A stretch of 64,000 bases of DNA from the NCBI GenBank assembly GCA_018648265.1, contig JABGRN010000004.1:62001-126000 (forward strand), read 5' to 3'. The number at the start of each line of letters is the position of its first letter. Positions within the stretch are counted from its first letter, which is position 1. The DNA is from Prolixibacteraceae bacterium (GTDB taxonomy: Bacteria; Bacteroidota; Bacteroidia; Bacteroidales; Prolixibacteraceae). The notes under the pieces are model-generated. The model worked only from the letters and a program-made list of their open reading frames with translations. It ran no database searches and had not been told where the DNA came from. The position numbers and the translations under genes are program-made. Positions 35,148 to 43,279 of this stretch are shown piece by piece.

Positions 35148-36074
35148 ATGAGAAAGATTTCACTTTTAATATTAGCAGTACTTTTTTTCGTTAGTTGCAC
35201 CAATAATGAAACAAATTTTCTTGAAATTGATAATGCCTATTTCGGACTTACTCCACCGGGCTTAATACCTGAAGTTTTTGCCCCCGGTATTGTATCCGAC
35301 ACCAACTGGCAGGAACATTGTCAATTAGCTATTTCACCCAAAGGTGATGAGATTTATTGGTCGAAATTTACAAATGGTGTTACTGAGCAAATCTATTTCT
35401 CTAAATTTATAAATAACAAATGGACAGAACCGAAATTAGCAGATTTTATAAAGGATGATATAACACTTTTGAATGGCCAACCAACTTTCTCGCCCGACGG
35501 TAAAAAATTATTTTTCTATTCCAGAAATCGTCCTGGTGGTTTGGGCTATATTGATGCATGGTACGTTGAGAAAACTGATGATGGATGGAGCAAACCCATC
35601 AATGCAGGACAACCTTTTAATACTTATGGGGATGACAGGCCTCCAATCATAACAGAAAAAGGGAATGCATATACCATCGGCAGAAACTTTGAAGAAGACA
35701 AAGTCAATTATCGAAAATTCAGCTATACAGATGGTAAATTCTCACTCCCCACTACAGTCAGCACATATAAAGAATCACCTTACTGGTGGCCTTTGTATGT
35801 TTCTCCTGAAGAAATGTATATTATTTTTCCTTCTGCTATGAAAGATGGCATAGGAGGACTTGACCTCTATATTTGTTTTAAGGATGAGAATGATACTTGG
35901 GAAAAACCGATAAATCTCGGGCCAGAAATAAACACAAAAATATCAGAAAGATTCCCGATTGTTTCTCCTGATGGTAAATATCTATTTTTTATGCGCCATA
36001 CAGAATCATGGGATATTTTTTGGGTGTCAACCAACATTATTGAGAATTTTAAAAACCAATCAGAAAACATTTAA
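35148..36074 (+). CDS. PD40 (WD40-like) propeller lipoprotein
   Basis: 308 residues starting at ATG 35148, chosen because it begins a clean lipoprotein signal (MRKISLLILAVLFF, lipobox VSC); an in-frame ATG at 35130 would add six residues without benefit. Propeller blades show the WD40-like/PD40 signature: ISPKGDEIYWSK, FSPDGKKLFFYS, VSPEEMYIIFPS, VSPDGKYLFFMRH. Such proteins act as outer-membrane-anchored binding modules, with function set by partners. It is the intact relative of the truncated gene at 32264 and of the remnant at 42239. It lies 12 bp before another PD40 protein. Confidence 0.88.
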   Translation: MRKISLLILAVLFFVSCTNNETNFLEIDNAYFGLTPPGLIPEVFAPGIVSDTNWQEHCQLAISPKGDEIYWSKFTNGVTEQIYFSKFINNKWTEPKLADFIKDDITLLNGQPTFSPDGKKLFFYSRNRPGGLGYIDAWYVEKTDDGWSKPINAGQPFNTYGDDRPPIITEKGNAYTIGRNFEEDKVNYRKFSYTDGKFSLPTTVSTYKESPYWWPLYVSPEEMYIIFPSAMKDGIGGLDLYICFKDENDTWEKPINLGPEINTKISERFPIVSPDGKYLFFMRHTESWDIFWVSTNIIENFKNQSENI

Positions 36075-36086
36075 ATTTTTTTAGTC

Positions 36087-36938
36087 ATGAAATTAAAATA
36101 TTACTTCTTCCTTTTTATTTTAGGGCTTTCTCTTATCGGTAAGGCTCAGAATGATAAACTAAACATAAGTCAAAATCTGTTTACAAATCCACCTGATTCT
36201 ATTCCTAAAATTTTTGCAAAAGGAATAATCTCCGTTCAGGATCGATACGAATATGGTTTAGCTATCTCACCGAATTACGACGAAATATTTTTCACCGCTG
36301 AGAGTCCTGGAGATGGATTAATGGTTATGAAAAAACTAGATAATGAAAGCTGGTCTGACCCAAAAGTTGCTAACTTGAGAGGTAACAACAGTGAGGAATT
36401 TGAGGCGTTTTATACTTCCGATGGACAAAAACTATATTTTGCATCTCTGGTCAACGATACTTCTCGTCTTTGGTTTTCTGAAAAAGAAAAAACAACATGG
36501 TCAACTCCCAAATTATTGGAATCTCCTGTTAATGATACTCCTGTTTTTTGGGCTACGTTTACTAATACAAATACCATGTATTACACAAACCTCGCTGTTT
36601 TTAAAATTTACAAATCAGAACCCCTTAATGGTCAATATCCTACAACAAAATTTGCAGGCATTCCTTATGGCATTCACCCCACTGTTTCTAAAGACGAAAG
36701 TTTTATTCTTTTTAATTACCGCAGAGATCTTTATGTTGCGTTCAGAAATTCAGAAAACAAATGGGGTGATCCGATAAAGTTTGATGACACCATCAGTTCT
36801 TCCGAATTTAGTGAAACTTGCCCTTGCCTATCGCCAGATGAGAAATATATTTTCTTTAGTAGGTATAACGACACGAATAACAAAAGTGATATTTATTGGG
36901 TATCAACAGACATTATTAAAAATCTAAAACCAAATTAA
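36087..36938 (+). CDS. Secreted PD40 propeller protein
   Basis: 283 residues. Signal peptide (1-20, GKAQN) without lipobox, then propeller blades AISPNYDEIFFTA, TSDGQKLYFASL, VSKDESFILFNY, LSPDEKYIFFSRY and the closing IYWVSTDIIKNL, which is homologous to the end of the preceding lipoprotein. It is therefore a diverged paralogue, free in the periplasm or exported. It is the second gene of a probable two-gene unit with 35148. Function unknown. Confidence 0.87.
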   Translation: MKLKYYFFLFILGLSLIGKAQNDKLNISQNLFTNPPDSIPKIFAKGIISVQDRYEYGLAISPNYDEIFFTAESPGDGLMVMKKLDNESWSDPKVANLRGNNSEEFEAFYTSDGQKLYFASLVNDTSRLWFSEKEKTTWSTPKLLESPVNDTPVFWATFTNTNTMYYTNLAVFKIYKSEPLNGQYPTTKFAGIPYGIHPTVSKDESFILFNYRRDLYVAFRNSENKWGDPIKFDDTISSSEFSETCPCLSPDEKYIFFSRYNDTNNKSDIYWVSTDIIKNLKPN

Positions 36939-37063
36939 AATGAGAAAAATACTATTTTTTTACTAATAGATAATAATTTTTGGATTGGATAATTGTAATG
37001 TTAGGTAAACATATAAAGTAGTTGGTGGCAAGTGTAACAGACGACAGTAACAACAACAAAATA

Positions 37064-37678
37064 ATGAAAAACATACTATTTGACTTTATTTCAAAATACG
37101 TTTCTCTGACAGATGATGAAAAGAACGCTATCGTTTCTTTAGACATATTCCGTTCTTTTAAAAAAGGGACGGCTTTACTCAAAGAAGGACAGAACTCAAA
37201 AGATGGCTACTTTGTTTTAAAAGGCTGTATTCGGACATACTATGTCATAGATGGAGATGAAAAAACAACGGCTTTCTATACAGAAATGGAAGGGTTAACA
37301 CCCCATTGTGTGATAAACAAAGCTCCTTCGGAATATTTTATAAGCTGTGTAGAAGACACGATATTGACAGTTGCCAATCCTGATATGGAAGTAGAAATAT
37401 TCAGTAAATTCCCAAAGTTTGAAACCCTATGCAGAATATTATCCGAAGAACTTTTAGCTAAACAACAAATAGACTTTGACGAGTTTAAAACTTCTTCACC
37501 CGAACAAAGATACTTGAACTTACTACAAATAAGACCAGACCTTGTTCAGCGTGTTCCACAGCACCAGTTAGCAAGTTATCTGGGTATTAAACCTCAGTCA
37601 TTAAGCAGACTACGAGCAAGGATTTTTGAAAAAAGCAAGAGTAAAGTTTCTTTTCTTAACTTAAGTGAACGAGATTAG
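37064..37678 (+). CDS. Crp/Fnr family transcriptional regulator
   Basis: 204 residues from ATG 37064; a TTG at 37022 in frame would add a low-complexity leader (VASVTDDSNNN) foreign to the family. The N-terminal cyclic-nucleotide-binding beta-roll (about 25-115, FKKGTALLKEGQ, YFVLKGCIRTYYV) lacks the Fe-S cysteines of FNR. The C-terminal helix-turn-helix is VPQHQLASYLGIKPQSLSRL (about 166-185). Bacteroidota have many such regulators, often adjacent to the enzymes they control. Here the outer-membrane protein at 37732 and the oxidoreductase at 38374 follow. The repeated dyad TGTAAA-N5-TTTACA of this region could be a target, but this is only a guess. Confidence 0.92.
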   Translation: MKNILFDFISKYVSLTDDEKNAIVSLDIFRSFKKGTALLKEGQNSKDGYFVLKGCIRTYYVIDGDEKTTAFYTEMEGLTPHCVINKAPSEYFISCVEDTILTVANPDMEVEIFSKFPKFETLCRILSEELLAKQQIDFDEFKTSSPEQRYLNLLQIRPDLVQRVPQHQLASYLGIKPQSLSRLRARIFEKSKSKVSFLNLSERD

Positions 37679-37692
37679 GCAATTCATCAATC

Positions 37693-37700
37693 TACCTTTG
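37693..37700 (+). promoter_or_regulatory. Probable -7 box (TACCTTTG) for 37732
   Basis: Exact match to the Bacteroidota -7 consensus TAnnTTTG, 31 bp before the start codon of the outer-membrane protein. No TTG is seen at the expected -33 distance, so a factor such as the Crp/Fnr protein just upstream may be needed. Confidence 0.55.
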
Positions 37701-37731
37701 CATTATCATTTAACAACTAAATAGTATTGAT

Positions 37732-38358
37732 ATGCAAAAGAAAATTTTATTATTCGCTTTGACCTTAATGATGACAAGCACTCTACAAGTTAAAGCACAG
37801 TATGCCAAACAAGACAGCACCTATAAAAAATGTTTTGTTGGCAGCACCTTATTTATGCTAGGTAATTTATCTTCCGTAAATAGACCTGATTATGTTCAAC
37901 TGAACTTTGGGTATCGAATTACAGGAAAAGATGTAGTTTCCTTAGAACTAAAAACCTGGAAATATGCATGGCCACTTGGTATTCACCCAATTGTAAATAA
38001 TGCATATGGAACACCTGAAGAGGAATTTCCAGGTTATATTCGTGAATATGGCTTCGCATTGGCTTACCAACGATTTTTGTGGAAAGGTTTATATGCCGAA
38101 CTCAATGTAATGAATGCTTGGCAAACTTTTGTGAATGATGACGGCATTAAAATTGACAATGGATTTCAGATTTTCAATACTTACCGTGTTGGTTATCACG
38201 TTAAACTTTTCAAGGACAGATTTTTCATTCAACCATCAATTGCAATTACTCACCGTCCTTATAACACAAAAATGCCTGATGGATTTAAACAGTTGGATGA
38301 TAAATGGTCTAAATTCCTCTTCGGAGAACCAGGACTGCATTTTGGATTTAATTTTTAA
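37732..38358 (+). CDS. Predicted small outer-membrane beta-barrel protein
   Basis: 208 residues; signal peptide (1-22, LQVKAQ) and then alternating amphipathic strands rich in Y, W and F (YVQLNFGYRITGKDVVSLELK, EYGFALAYQRFLWKGLYAEL, FFIQPSIAITHRP), ending GLHFGFNF with a terminal phenylalanine, the usual mark of outer-membrane barrels. I do not recognise a named family. It has its own -7 box and lies 15 bp before the oxidoreductase gene, so both may be expressed together under the upstream Crp/Fnr protein. Confidence 0.8.
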   Translation: MQKKILLFALTLMMTSTLQVKAQYAKQDSTYKKCFVGSTLFMLGNLSSVNRPDYVQLNFGYRITGKDVVSLELKTWKYAWPLGIHPIVNNAYGTPEEEFPGYIREYGFALAYQRFLWKGLYAELNVMNAWQTFVNDDGIKIDNGFQIFNTYRVGYHVKLFKDRFFIQPSIAITHRPYNTKMPDGFKQLDDKWSKFLFGEPGLHFGFNF

Positions 38359-38373
38359 AAATACAATGACTAA

Positions 38374-39294
38374 ATGAAAGCTGTTATTTGTACGAAATAC
38401 GGTTCTCCTGAAGTTTTGCAAATTCAGGAGGTTGAAAAACCCATTCCAAAAAATAATCAAATATTAATCAAAATAGTTGCAACCGCAGTAAATTCAGGTG
38501 ATGTTAGGGTAAGAAGTCTCGATGTTAATGGATTTTTGAAAGTAATTATGCGTTTGGTTTTAGGAATTTCAAAACCGAGAAAACCCATATTAGGAACTGT
38601 ATTTTCAGGTGTTGTTGAAACTGTTGGAGACATAGTTTCTAAATTTAAAGTTGGTGATAAAGTATTCGGTATGACAGGTTTTAATTTTGGTACATATGCC
38701 GAATATATCGCAATCAATCAAGACAGTAATGTCCTTGAAATGCCCCACAATGCCACATTTGATGATGCCGTTTCCTTGATTTTTGGTGGTCAAACAGCCA
38801 TTTATTTCTTGGAAAAAGCAAAGATAGTCGAAATGTCAAACCCTAAAATTTTGATTATAGGTGCAACTGGTTCAGTAGGAACAGGAGCAATCCAGATAGC
38901 AAGACATCACAATGCTGATATAACCGTAGTCTGCAGTTCAGAGGGATTTGAGCTTGTAAAAAGTTTAGGGGTATACAATGTTATTCTCTACGACAAAGTG
39001 GACTTTACCAAGCAAACAAATAAGTTTGACATCATCTTTGATGCAGTTGGTAAAACTAACAAACAGGAATGTAAACACTTGTTGAAAGAAAAGGGAGAGT
39101 ACAAAAGTGTCGATGGTTCTGGATATGCTTCCGAAACATTAAAACAGTTACAGCTACTAAAAAAATTATTTGAAAAAGGTAAATTTAAAGCTGTAATAGA
39201 CAAAGTCTTTCCAATGGACAAGATAGTAGAAGCACATAGATACGTTGACACAGGAAGGAAGAAAGGTAATGTCGTCCTGAGAATTAGCAAATGA
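38374..39294 (+). CDS. Zinc-free MDR NAD(P)H-dependent oxidoreductase
   Basis: 306-residue medium-chain dehydrogenase/reductase of the quinone-oxidoreductase type. N-terminal GroES-like half (MKAVICTKYGSPEVLQIQEV, ATAVNSGDVRVRS, GTVFSGVVETVGDIVSKFKV) and Rossmann half with ILIIGATGSVGTGAIQIARH (about 167-186). No zinc-binding cysteine cluster is visible, so it is probably an NADPH:quinone or enone reductase of the cytoplasm. Complete and of normal length. It closes the small unit that starts at 37732. Confidence 0.93.
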   Translation: MKAVICTKYGSPEVLQIQEVEKPIPKNNQILIKIVATAVNSGDVRVRSLDVNGFLKVIMRLVLGISKPRKPILGTVFSGVVETVGDIVSKFKVGDKVFGMTGFNFGTYAEYIAINQDSNVLEMPHNATFDDAVSLIFGGQTAIYFLEKAKIVEMSNPKILIIGATGSVGTGAIQIARHHNADITVVCSSEGFELVKSLGVYNVILYDKVDFTKQTNKFDIIFDAVGKTNKQECKHLLKEKGEYKSVDGSGYASETLKQLQLLKKLFEKGKFKAVIDKVFPMDKIVEAHRYVDTGRKKGNVVLRISK

Positions 39295-39298
39295 AAAG

Positions 39299-39377
39299 AA
39301 CAACTGCCACACACATTGTATATACGTAACCGCTGGCTGGGTACAATGCAAAAATGCATCTAACACGTTAAAACTAC
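39299..39377 (+). other. Structured 79-bp spacer with inverted repeat
   Basis: CATTGTA (39317-39323) and TACAATG (39343-39349) pair across a G/C-richer centre (AACCGCTGGCTGGG), followed by TAACACGTTA. The spacer is typical of the gene-cassette-like gaps of this island, compare 41458-41552. Confidence 0.4.
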
Positions 39378-39998
39378 ATGGATAATCGACAGAATAACGA
39401 AAGAAGATTTTGGGATAGGTTTGCGAACTACTATGACTCTTTCATAGATAAAGTTTTCAAAAAAACGTATAAGACTATTCTTGAAAACATAGATTCAGAG
39501 TTAAATTTAAATCAAAATGTTCTTGAAGTCGGAACTGGAACAGGGATTATTCCTTTTTCAATTTACTCAAAAGTATCTTCTATTATTGCAACAGATATTT
39601 CGCCTGAGATGGTTCGTATTGCAAATCGAAAACTAATAAAATCAAATATTAAAAACATCGATTTTCAAATTCAGGATTCATATAATCTTAAATTCCCTGA
39701 CAAATCGTTTGATATAGTAATCGCTTCTAATTTGCTACATTTACTCTACGAGCCAGAGTAGCAAATAAATGAGCTCAAAAAGGAAATGAAAGACACTGAA
39801 ATTATTATTGCTCCGACCCTTTGTGTTGGTGAAAACACCAAAAGCAAAAATATTACGTCATTGAGTGGGATTAAGGTTGTCAATAAATGGAGCTACAAAG
39901 ATTTTACAAGCATGTTAACCAATAATGGATTGGCTATTTATAAAGCGTTTAGGATTGAGGATAAATTGCTAACGGCTTACATCGTGATTAAGAAATGA
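39378..39998 (+). pseudogene. Class I methyltransferase interrupted by one amber codon
   Basis: 206-codon SAM-dependent methyltransferase. Motif I VLEVGTGTGIIPFS, motif II ATDISPEMVRIA and DIVIASNLLHLLYEPE are followed by TAG at 39759-39761; the same frame then continues without any shift (QINELKKEMKDTEIIIAPTLCVGEN, stop at 39998), exactly as expected for the rest of the domain. One point mutation, for example AAG or GAG to TAG, therefore splits the gene. The first part has motif I but lacks the last strands, so the product should be inactive unless the stop is read through. No frameshift or other damage is seen, so the break is recent. Confidence 0.88.
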
Positions 39999-40044
39999 CT
40001 AATACCAATATGCGATTTAACTTTTTGGATATAAAGTGGCAATT

Positions 40045-41442
40045 ATGAAAAAACTGATTTTAATAATCTTAAGTATTCTTTCTATCTCTGTTTTTGGACA
40101 AGTTGATTATGCGTATTATTCAAAAGCAGAAGTTCAGCAAGATTTGAATTTTGCTTTTGAAAAACTCACCAGTATTCACCCTTTGTTTTTAGATGAAGAT
40201 GTGTTGACTCATTATCAAAACAAATTCTCAGCAATAAATAAAACCTTAAAAGACAATATGACTCAAAATGAGGTTTATTTATGCTTAGCACCTTTGTTTG
40301 CATCTTTGAATGATGGTCATACCGGGGGCCTTGTTCCCACAGACCAACGTGTTCAATATAATAATGCAGGAGGAAAAGCATTTCCGTTTTTCGTGAATAT
40401 TATTGATGATTCGATTTATGTCTCATTTTATTGTGGAAACGACACTTCGCTTTTTAGTGGAGGTGAACAAATACTTAAAATAAACGGAATTGATGCAACA
40501 AAAATGGTTCACGATATGGAACTATTAGTTGCCGGAAAATCAACTGCAATAAAACAAAAAGAAATAGCCAATAAATTTAGGTCTCTAATATGGTTGTTGT
40601 ACGGATTTGAACAAAATTATGAATTAACAATAAGGAATAATCAACACGAAATTCGAGAAATAACAGTGCCAGGCATTACCAGTACAGAATTTATGCAGAA
40701 CATAAAACAAATGCCCAAAACGAATCATAACAACTTTGTTCTTTCTATAAATCGGAGAAATGAAACAGCTGTAATGAAAATTAAATCGTTTGGTGATTTA
40801 AATGGATTTTGTGCATTTACTGACAGTGCATTTGCTGAAATTAAAGAAAGTAGGATTAAAAATTTGGTAATTGATATTAGGAATAATGATGGAGGTCGCA
40901 GCATTGTGGTCGATTCATTAATGAACTATATCACCGATAAAGCATATTCTCAATATAAAAAAATAGAAACTCGCATCAGTCCCGAATTGAGAGAGCACTA
41001 TAAAGATAGATACCCTGATAGATTAGATTGGATAAATAGTTATGAAATTAACGATTTAGTTGTTTCTAAACGTAATTTAACAAAACCTCAAAATAAAAAC
41101 TCCCGTTATAATGGAAACTTATTTTTATTGACAAACAACACAACATTTAGCGCTGCCGCCACATTTGCAGGAATTTTTAAGGAATTAGAATTAGGGACAA
41201 TTATCGGTGAAGAAACAGGAGGAACAATTGCCTATTACGGAGATTTTTGGTTTTTAAAAACAATCAATACTGGAATTACATTTTATGTTTCTCCCAAACG
41301 TTTTATTCAATTTGGCGGAACCGAATATGACAGAGGTGTACTTCCATATTATCTAATTTCTGATAGAGATGATTCTATTATGGATTTTACATATAAGATG
41401 ATTGAGAAAAAACAACAGAATGCTAATACTTTGTATAAGTAA
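40045..41442 (+). CDS. Secreted S41 family serine peptidase
   Basis: 465 residues from ATG 40045; a GTG at 40036 would add three residues before the signal peptide MKKLILIILSILSISVFGQ. It belongs to the C-terminal-processing peptidase family S41: NLVIDIRNNDGGRS (273-286) and NTTFSAAATFAG with the likely nucleophile S369, followed by IIGEETGGT. A degenerate PDZ-like part lies between about 110 and 210. The N-terminal DGHTGG (90-95) is typical of the tricorn-like branch. It probably acts in the periplasm or outside. It stands alone between two structured spacers. Confidence 0.93.
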   Translation: MKKLILIILSILSISVFGQVDYAYYSKAEVQQDLNFAFEKLTSIHPLFLDEDVLTHYQNKFSAINKTLKDNMTQNEVYLCLAPLFASLNDGHTGGLVPTDQRVQYNNAGGKAFPFFVNIIDDSIYVSFYCGNDTSLFSGGEQILKINGIDATKMVHDMELLVAGKSTAIKQKEIANKFRSLIWLLYGFEQNYELTIRNNQHEIREITVPGITSTEFMQNIKQMPKTNHNNFVLSINRRNETAVMKIKSFGDLNGFCAFTDSAFAEIKESRIKNLVIDIRNNDGGRSIVVDSLMNYITDKAYSQYKKIETRISPELREHYKDRYPDRLDWINSYEINDLVVSKRNLTKPQNKNSRYNGNLFLLTNNTTFSAAATFAGIFKELELGTIIGEETGGTIAYYGDFWFLKTINTGITFYVSPKRFIQFGGTEYDRGVLPYYLISDRDDSIMDFTYKMIEKKQQNANTLYK

Positions 41443-41457
41443 TGGTAGGGAAAGTAC

Positions 41458-41552
41458 CAAATATCAAGGTTGGTAGCCCGCTCAAACTTAATCGTGGTTT
41501 TACAGGAAAGTGCCACGTAATCTAGCACTGTTCAACCAATTTGCCGTTAGGT
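41458..41552 (+). other. Long nested-dyad spacer, cassette-like
   Basis: Three nested inverted arms: CAAAT/ATTTG (41458-41462, 41539-41543), GGTTG/CAACC (41468-41472, 41533-41537) and CGTGG/CCACG (41493-41497, 41513-41517). Just outside is GTTAGGT (41546-41552), which fits the GTTRRRY core of integron attC sites, but the partner RYYYAAC core is not found at the mirror position. I therefore call it a structured spacer, not an attC. Confidence 0.45.
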
Positions 41553-41602
41553 ATTATTGATAAAAAACGATGAAAACAAGATGGCATGAAAAAATAATTA
41601 AA

Positions 41603-41618
41603 TAAACGCTTGCGTTTA
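41603..41618 (+). promoter_or_regulatory. Operator 1 of the TetR gene
   Basis: TAAACGCTTGCGTTTA: arms TAAACGC and GCGTTTA around TT. It covers the -33 region (TTG at 41610-41612) of the promoter of the TetR gene. Confidence 0.75.
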
Positions 41619-41641
41619 ATAAGGAATAAGTTATATATTTG
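41610..41641 (+). promoter_or_regulatory. Promoter of the TetR gene
   Basis: TTG (41610-41612), 21-bp spacer and TATATTTG (41634-41641), matching the Bacteroidota pattern TTG-N19-21-TAnnTTTG. The start codon of the TetR gene is 28 bp downstream. Confidence 0.75.
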
Positions 41642-41647
41642 TTTAAT

Positions 41648-41663
41648 TAAACGCAAACGTCTA
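41648..41663 (+). promoter_or_regulatory. Operator 2 of the TetR gene
   Basis: TAAACGCAAACGTCTA, 14 of 16 bases equal to the reverse complement of operator 1. It lies at the expected transcription start, 6 bp before the ATG. Binding at both sites would block the promoter, that is, autorepression. Confidence 0.7.
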
Positions 41664-41668
41664 GAAGC

Positions 41669-42220
41669 ATGCCGAGAATAGTAGCAAAAAAGGAAGATTG
41701 GATAAATTTAGGATACGGACTCTTCTCTGAGCAAGGAGTTTCTGGAATTATTGTTGAAAAAATGGCAAAAACATTGAATGTAAATAAGTCAAGTTTTTAC
41801 TGGCATTTTAAAACCAAGAAAGATTTTATTGAAAAGTTGATATTGTTTTGGACAAAAAATGAAACTGAGCAAATAATAAACTTAACTGATAGTAAAAAAC
41901 CGGGATTGCAGAAATTTAAAACACTTATTGCCTTAATCTATAAACAAGACCTTTTTTTAGATTTTACATTCTATTTGAAAAGGTATGCGAAAAAAGAAAA
42001 GAAAATTCAAAAAATCATTGATAAAGTTGATAATCAAAGAATCGAATATGCTAATAAACTATTACAAGAAATAGGTTATTCAAAGCAAGATGCAAAAATT
42101 AAATCAACTCTATTACACAAGCATTTTATAGGTTATCACGAGGTTATTAGGTATAAAAAACAAAATATTGATTATCAAAAAGAAGTTAAAATGGAATTAA
42201 ATCAATTTATAAAATATTAA
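41669..42220 (+). CDS. TetR family transcriptional regulator
   Basis: 183 residues. Helix-turn-helix at about 18-47 (GVSGIIVEKMAKTLNVNKSS, FYWHFKTKKDF) typical of TetR; the rest is an all-helical ligand domain with a lysine-rich centre (KRYAKKEKKIQKIIDK). Two near-identical 16-bp dyads flank the promoter, so it very probably represses itself. The next intact gene (42422) is separated by a PD40 remnant, and the regulated partner is not obvious. An effector or efflux gene may have been lost in the rearrangement that left the remnant. Confidence 0.93.
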   Translation: MPRIVAKKEDWINLGYGLFSEQGVSGIIVEKMAKTLNVNKSSFYWHFKTKKDFIEKLILFWTKNETEQIINLTDSKKPGLQKFKTLIALIYKQDLFLDFTFYLKRYAKKEKKIQKIIDKVDNQRIEYANKLLQEIGYSKQDAKIKSTLLHKHFIGYHEVIRYKKQNIDYQKEVKMELNQFIKY

Positions 42221-42238
42221 TTTAATTCAGAAGTTGGG

Positions 42239-42357
42239 GGGCACTTCCCAATGGTATCTCCAAACGGGAAATATTTTTTTATGCGGCATACAAAAAGCAG
42301 GATTTTTTGGTTTCAACAGAAATAATTGAAGAGTTAAGAAATAGGAAAGAACAGTAA
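42239..42357 (+). pseudogene. PD40 lipoprotein C-terminal remnant
   Basis: The frame at 42245 reads FPMVSPNGKYFFMRHTKS, matching FPIVSPDGKYLFFMRHTES of the intact gene at 35148. After AGCAGGATTTTTTGG a base is missing; in the shifted frame the sequence continues STEIIEELRNRKEQ-stop, again as in the paralogue (STNIIENFKNQ). Only the last ~40 codons are left, so this is a third, decayed copy of the family 6 kb away. Confidence 0.85.
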
Positions 42358-42421
42358 AAGCATTTATAAAAAGGGAGTAATTAATAATTAAGCCCAACAC
42401 AAAATATTTAAAAGTACTATC

Positions 42422-43096
42422 ATGAAAACATCAAAATACTTTTCCACTCAACATTTTGTTGGCAATCAGTCACCAGCTGAAAAAATATGTACAGGGCTGA
42501 GAGAGCTGAAACAATGCTATAAGCTAATACTCCTTTTTTGTATTATCTCTTTCTCAACAACCTATGTTAATGCACAAAACGAACCACGGCAAGCAATTAA
42601 TATATGTGCAATAGCTATTCCTACGATGAACATGTATGTAATCAATTACGAATACTTGTATCACAATCGCCATGGTTTAGCAACTAGAATTGGATATGTG
42701 CCAAAATTAGAAGATGCAGACACAAAAGGCGTTGGTTGGGAAGCGATACTCAATTACCGTTGGCATTTTTCTCCTAAACTGGAAAACTTCTTTGTTGGTC
42801 CATATTTACGTTATCGCTATGTTTCTGGTTCAGGTATGGCAGAAGCAAGTAACTATGATTTCAATGTGCATGAAGTAAATTTAGGACTAAACGGAGGATA
42901 TCGTTGGGTTTCAAAAATCGGAATCAATGTTGTACTTGCGGCTGGATATGGTTATTCTATCGGTGAAGAAAATCTTATGCCAACAAATCCAGAAATTGAA
43001 TCTGCATTTTCAGCTTTTAAGAGTGCTAATAATACAAATAGCACTTTCCTTGATGCACCATTTTTCGGTGAGGTCTCAATCGGTTATGCTTTTTAA
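42422..43096 (+). CDS. Predicted outer-membrane protein with N-terminal extension
   Basis: 224 residues. An apparent signal peptide (LILLFCIISFSTTYVNAQ, about 35-52) does not begin at the N-terminus but after about 33 polar residues (MKTSKYFSTQHFVGNQSPAE and following). No internal ATG gives a shorter start right before it, though a non-standard start could. The mature part has beta-barrel-like strands (NMYVINYEYLYHNRHGLATRIGY, YLRYRYVSGSG, NVVLAAGYGYSIG) and ends EVSIGYAF. The first codons might have been added by a rearrangement next to the PD40 remnant. Family not recognised. Confidence 0.7.
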   Translation: MKTSKYFSTQHFVGNQSPAEKICTGLRELKQCYKLILLFCIISFSTTYVNAQNEPRQAINICAIAIPTMNMYVINYEYLYHNRHGLATRIGYVPKLEDADTKGVGWEAILNYRWHFSPKLENFFVGPYLRYRYVSGSGMAEASNYDFNVHEVNLGLNGGYRWVSKIGINVVLAAGYGYSIGEENLMPTNPEIESAFSAFKSANNTNSTFLDAPFFGEVSIGYAF

Positions 43097-43160
43097 TGTA
43101 CGACGTTTTGCATTCAACAATTACTACACATAAAAAAATGATAATTATAATTTGCTCGAA

Positions 43161-43247
43161 ATGAAAGAAATGGAACATTGTGCAAATGTTGACAAACCTT
43201 TAGAATTTAATAGAATAGTAGAAAAATTTATTGCTGAAAATAACTAA
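43161..43247 (+). pseudogene. Alpha/beta hydrolase C-terminal remnant
   Basis: 28 codons reading MKEMEHCANVDKPLEFNRIV then EKFIAENN-stop. The pattern GH-x-xN-x-(D/E)-x-P-x-(E/x)-FN-x-IV-x-x-FI is the usual end of alpha/beta hydrolases around the catalytic histidine, here preceded by E instead of G. Nothing upstream encodes the rest, so it is a remnant. Confidence 0.65.
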
Positions 43248-43279
43248 AAGTTAGTACACATTCAAAAACAAAAAAAACG

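Noticed and set aside
39299-41552. Integron cassette array with attC sites
   Set aside because: No integrase in the window and only half of the core motifs found; kept as a low-level finding, not as a feature.
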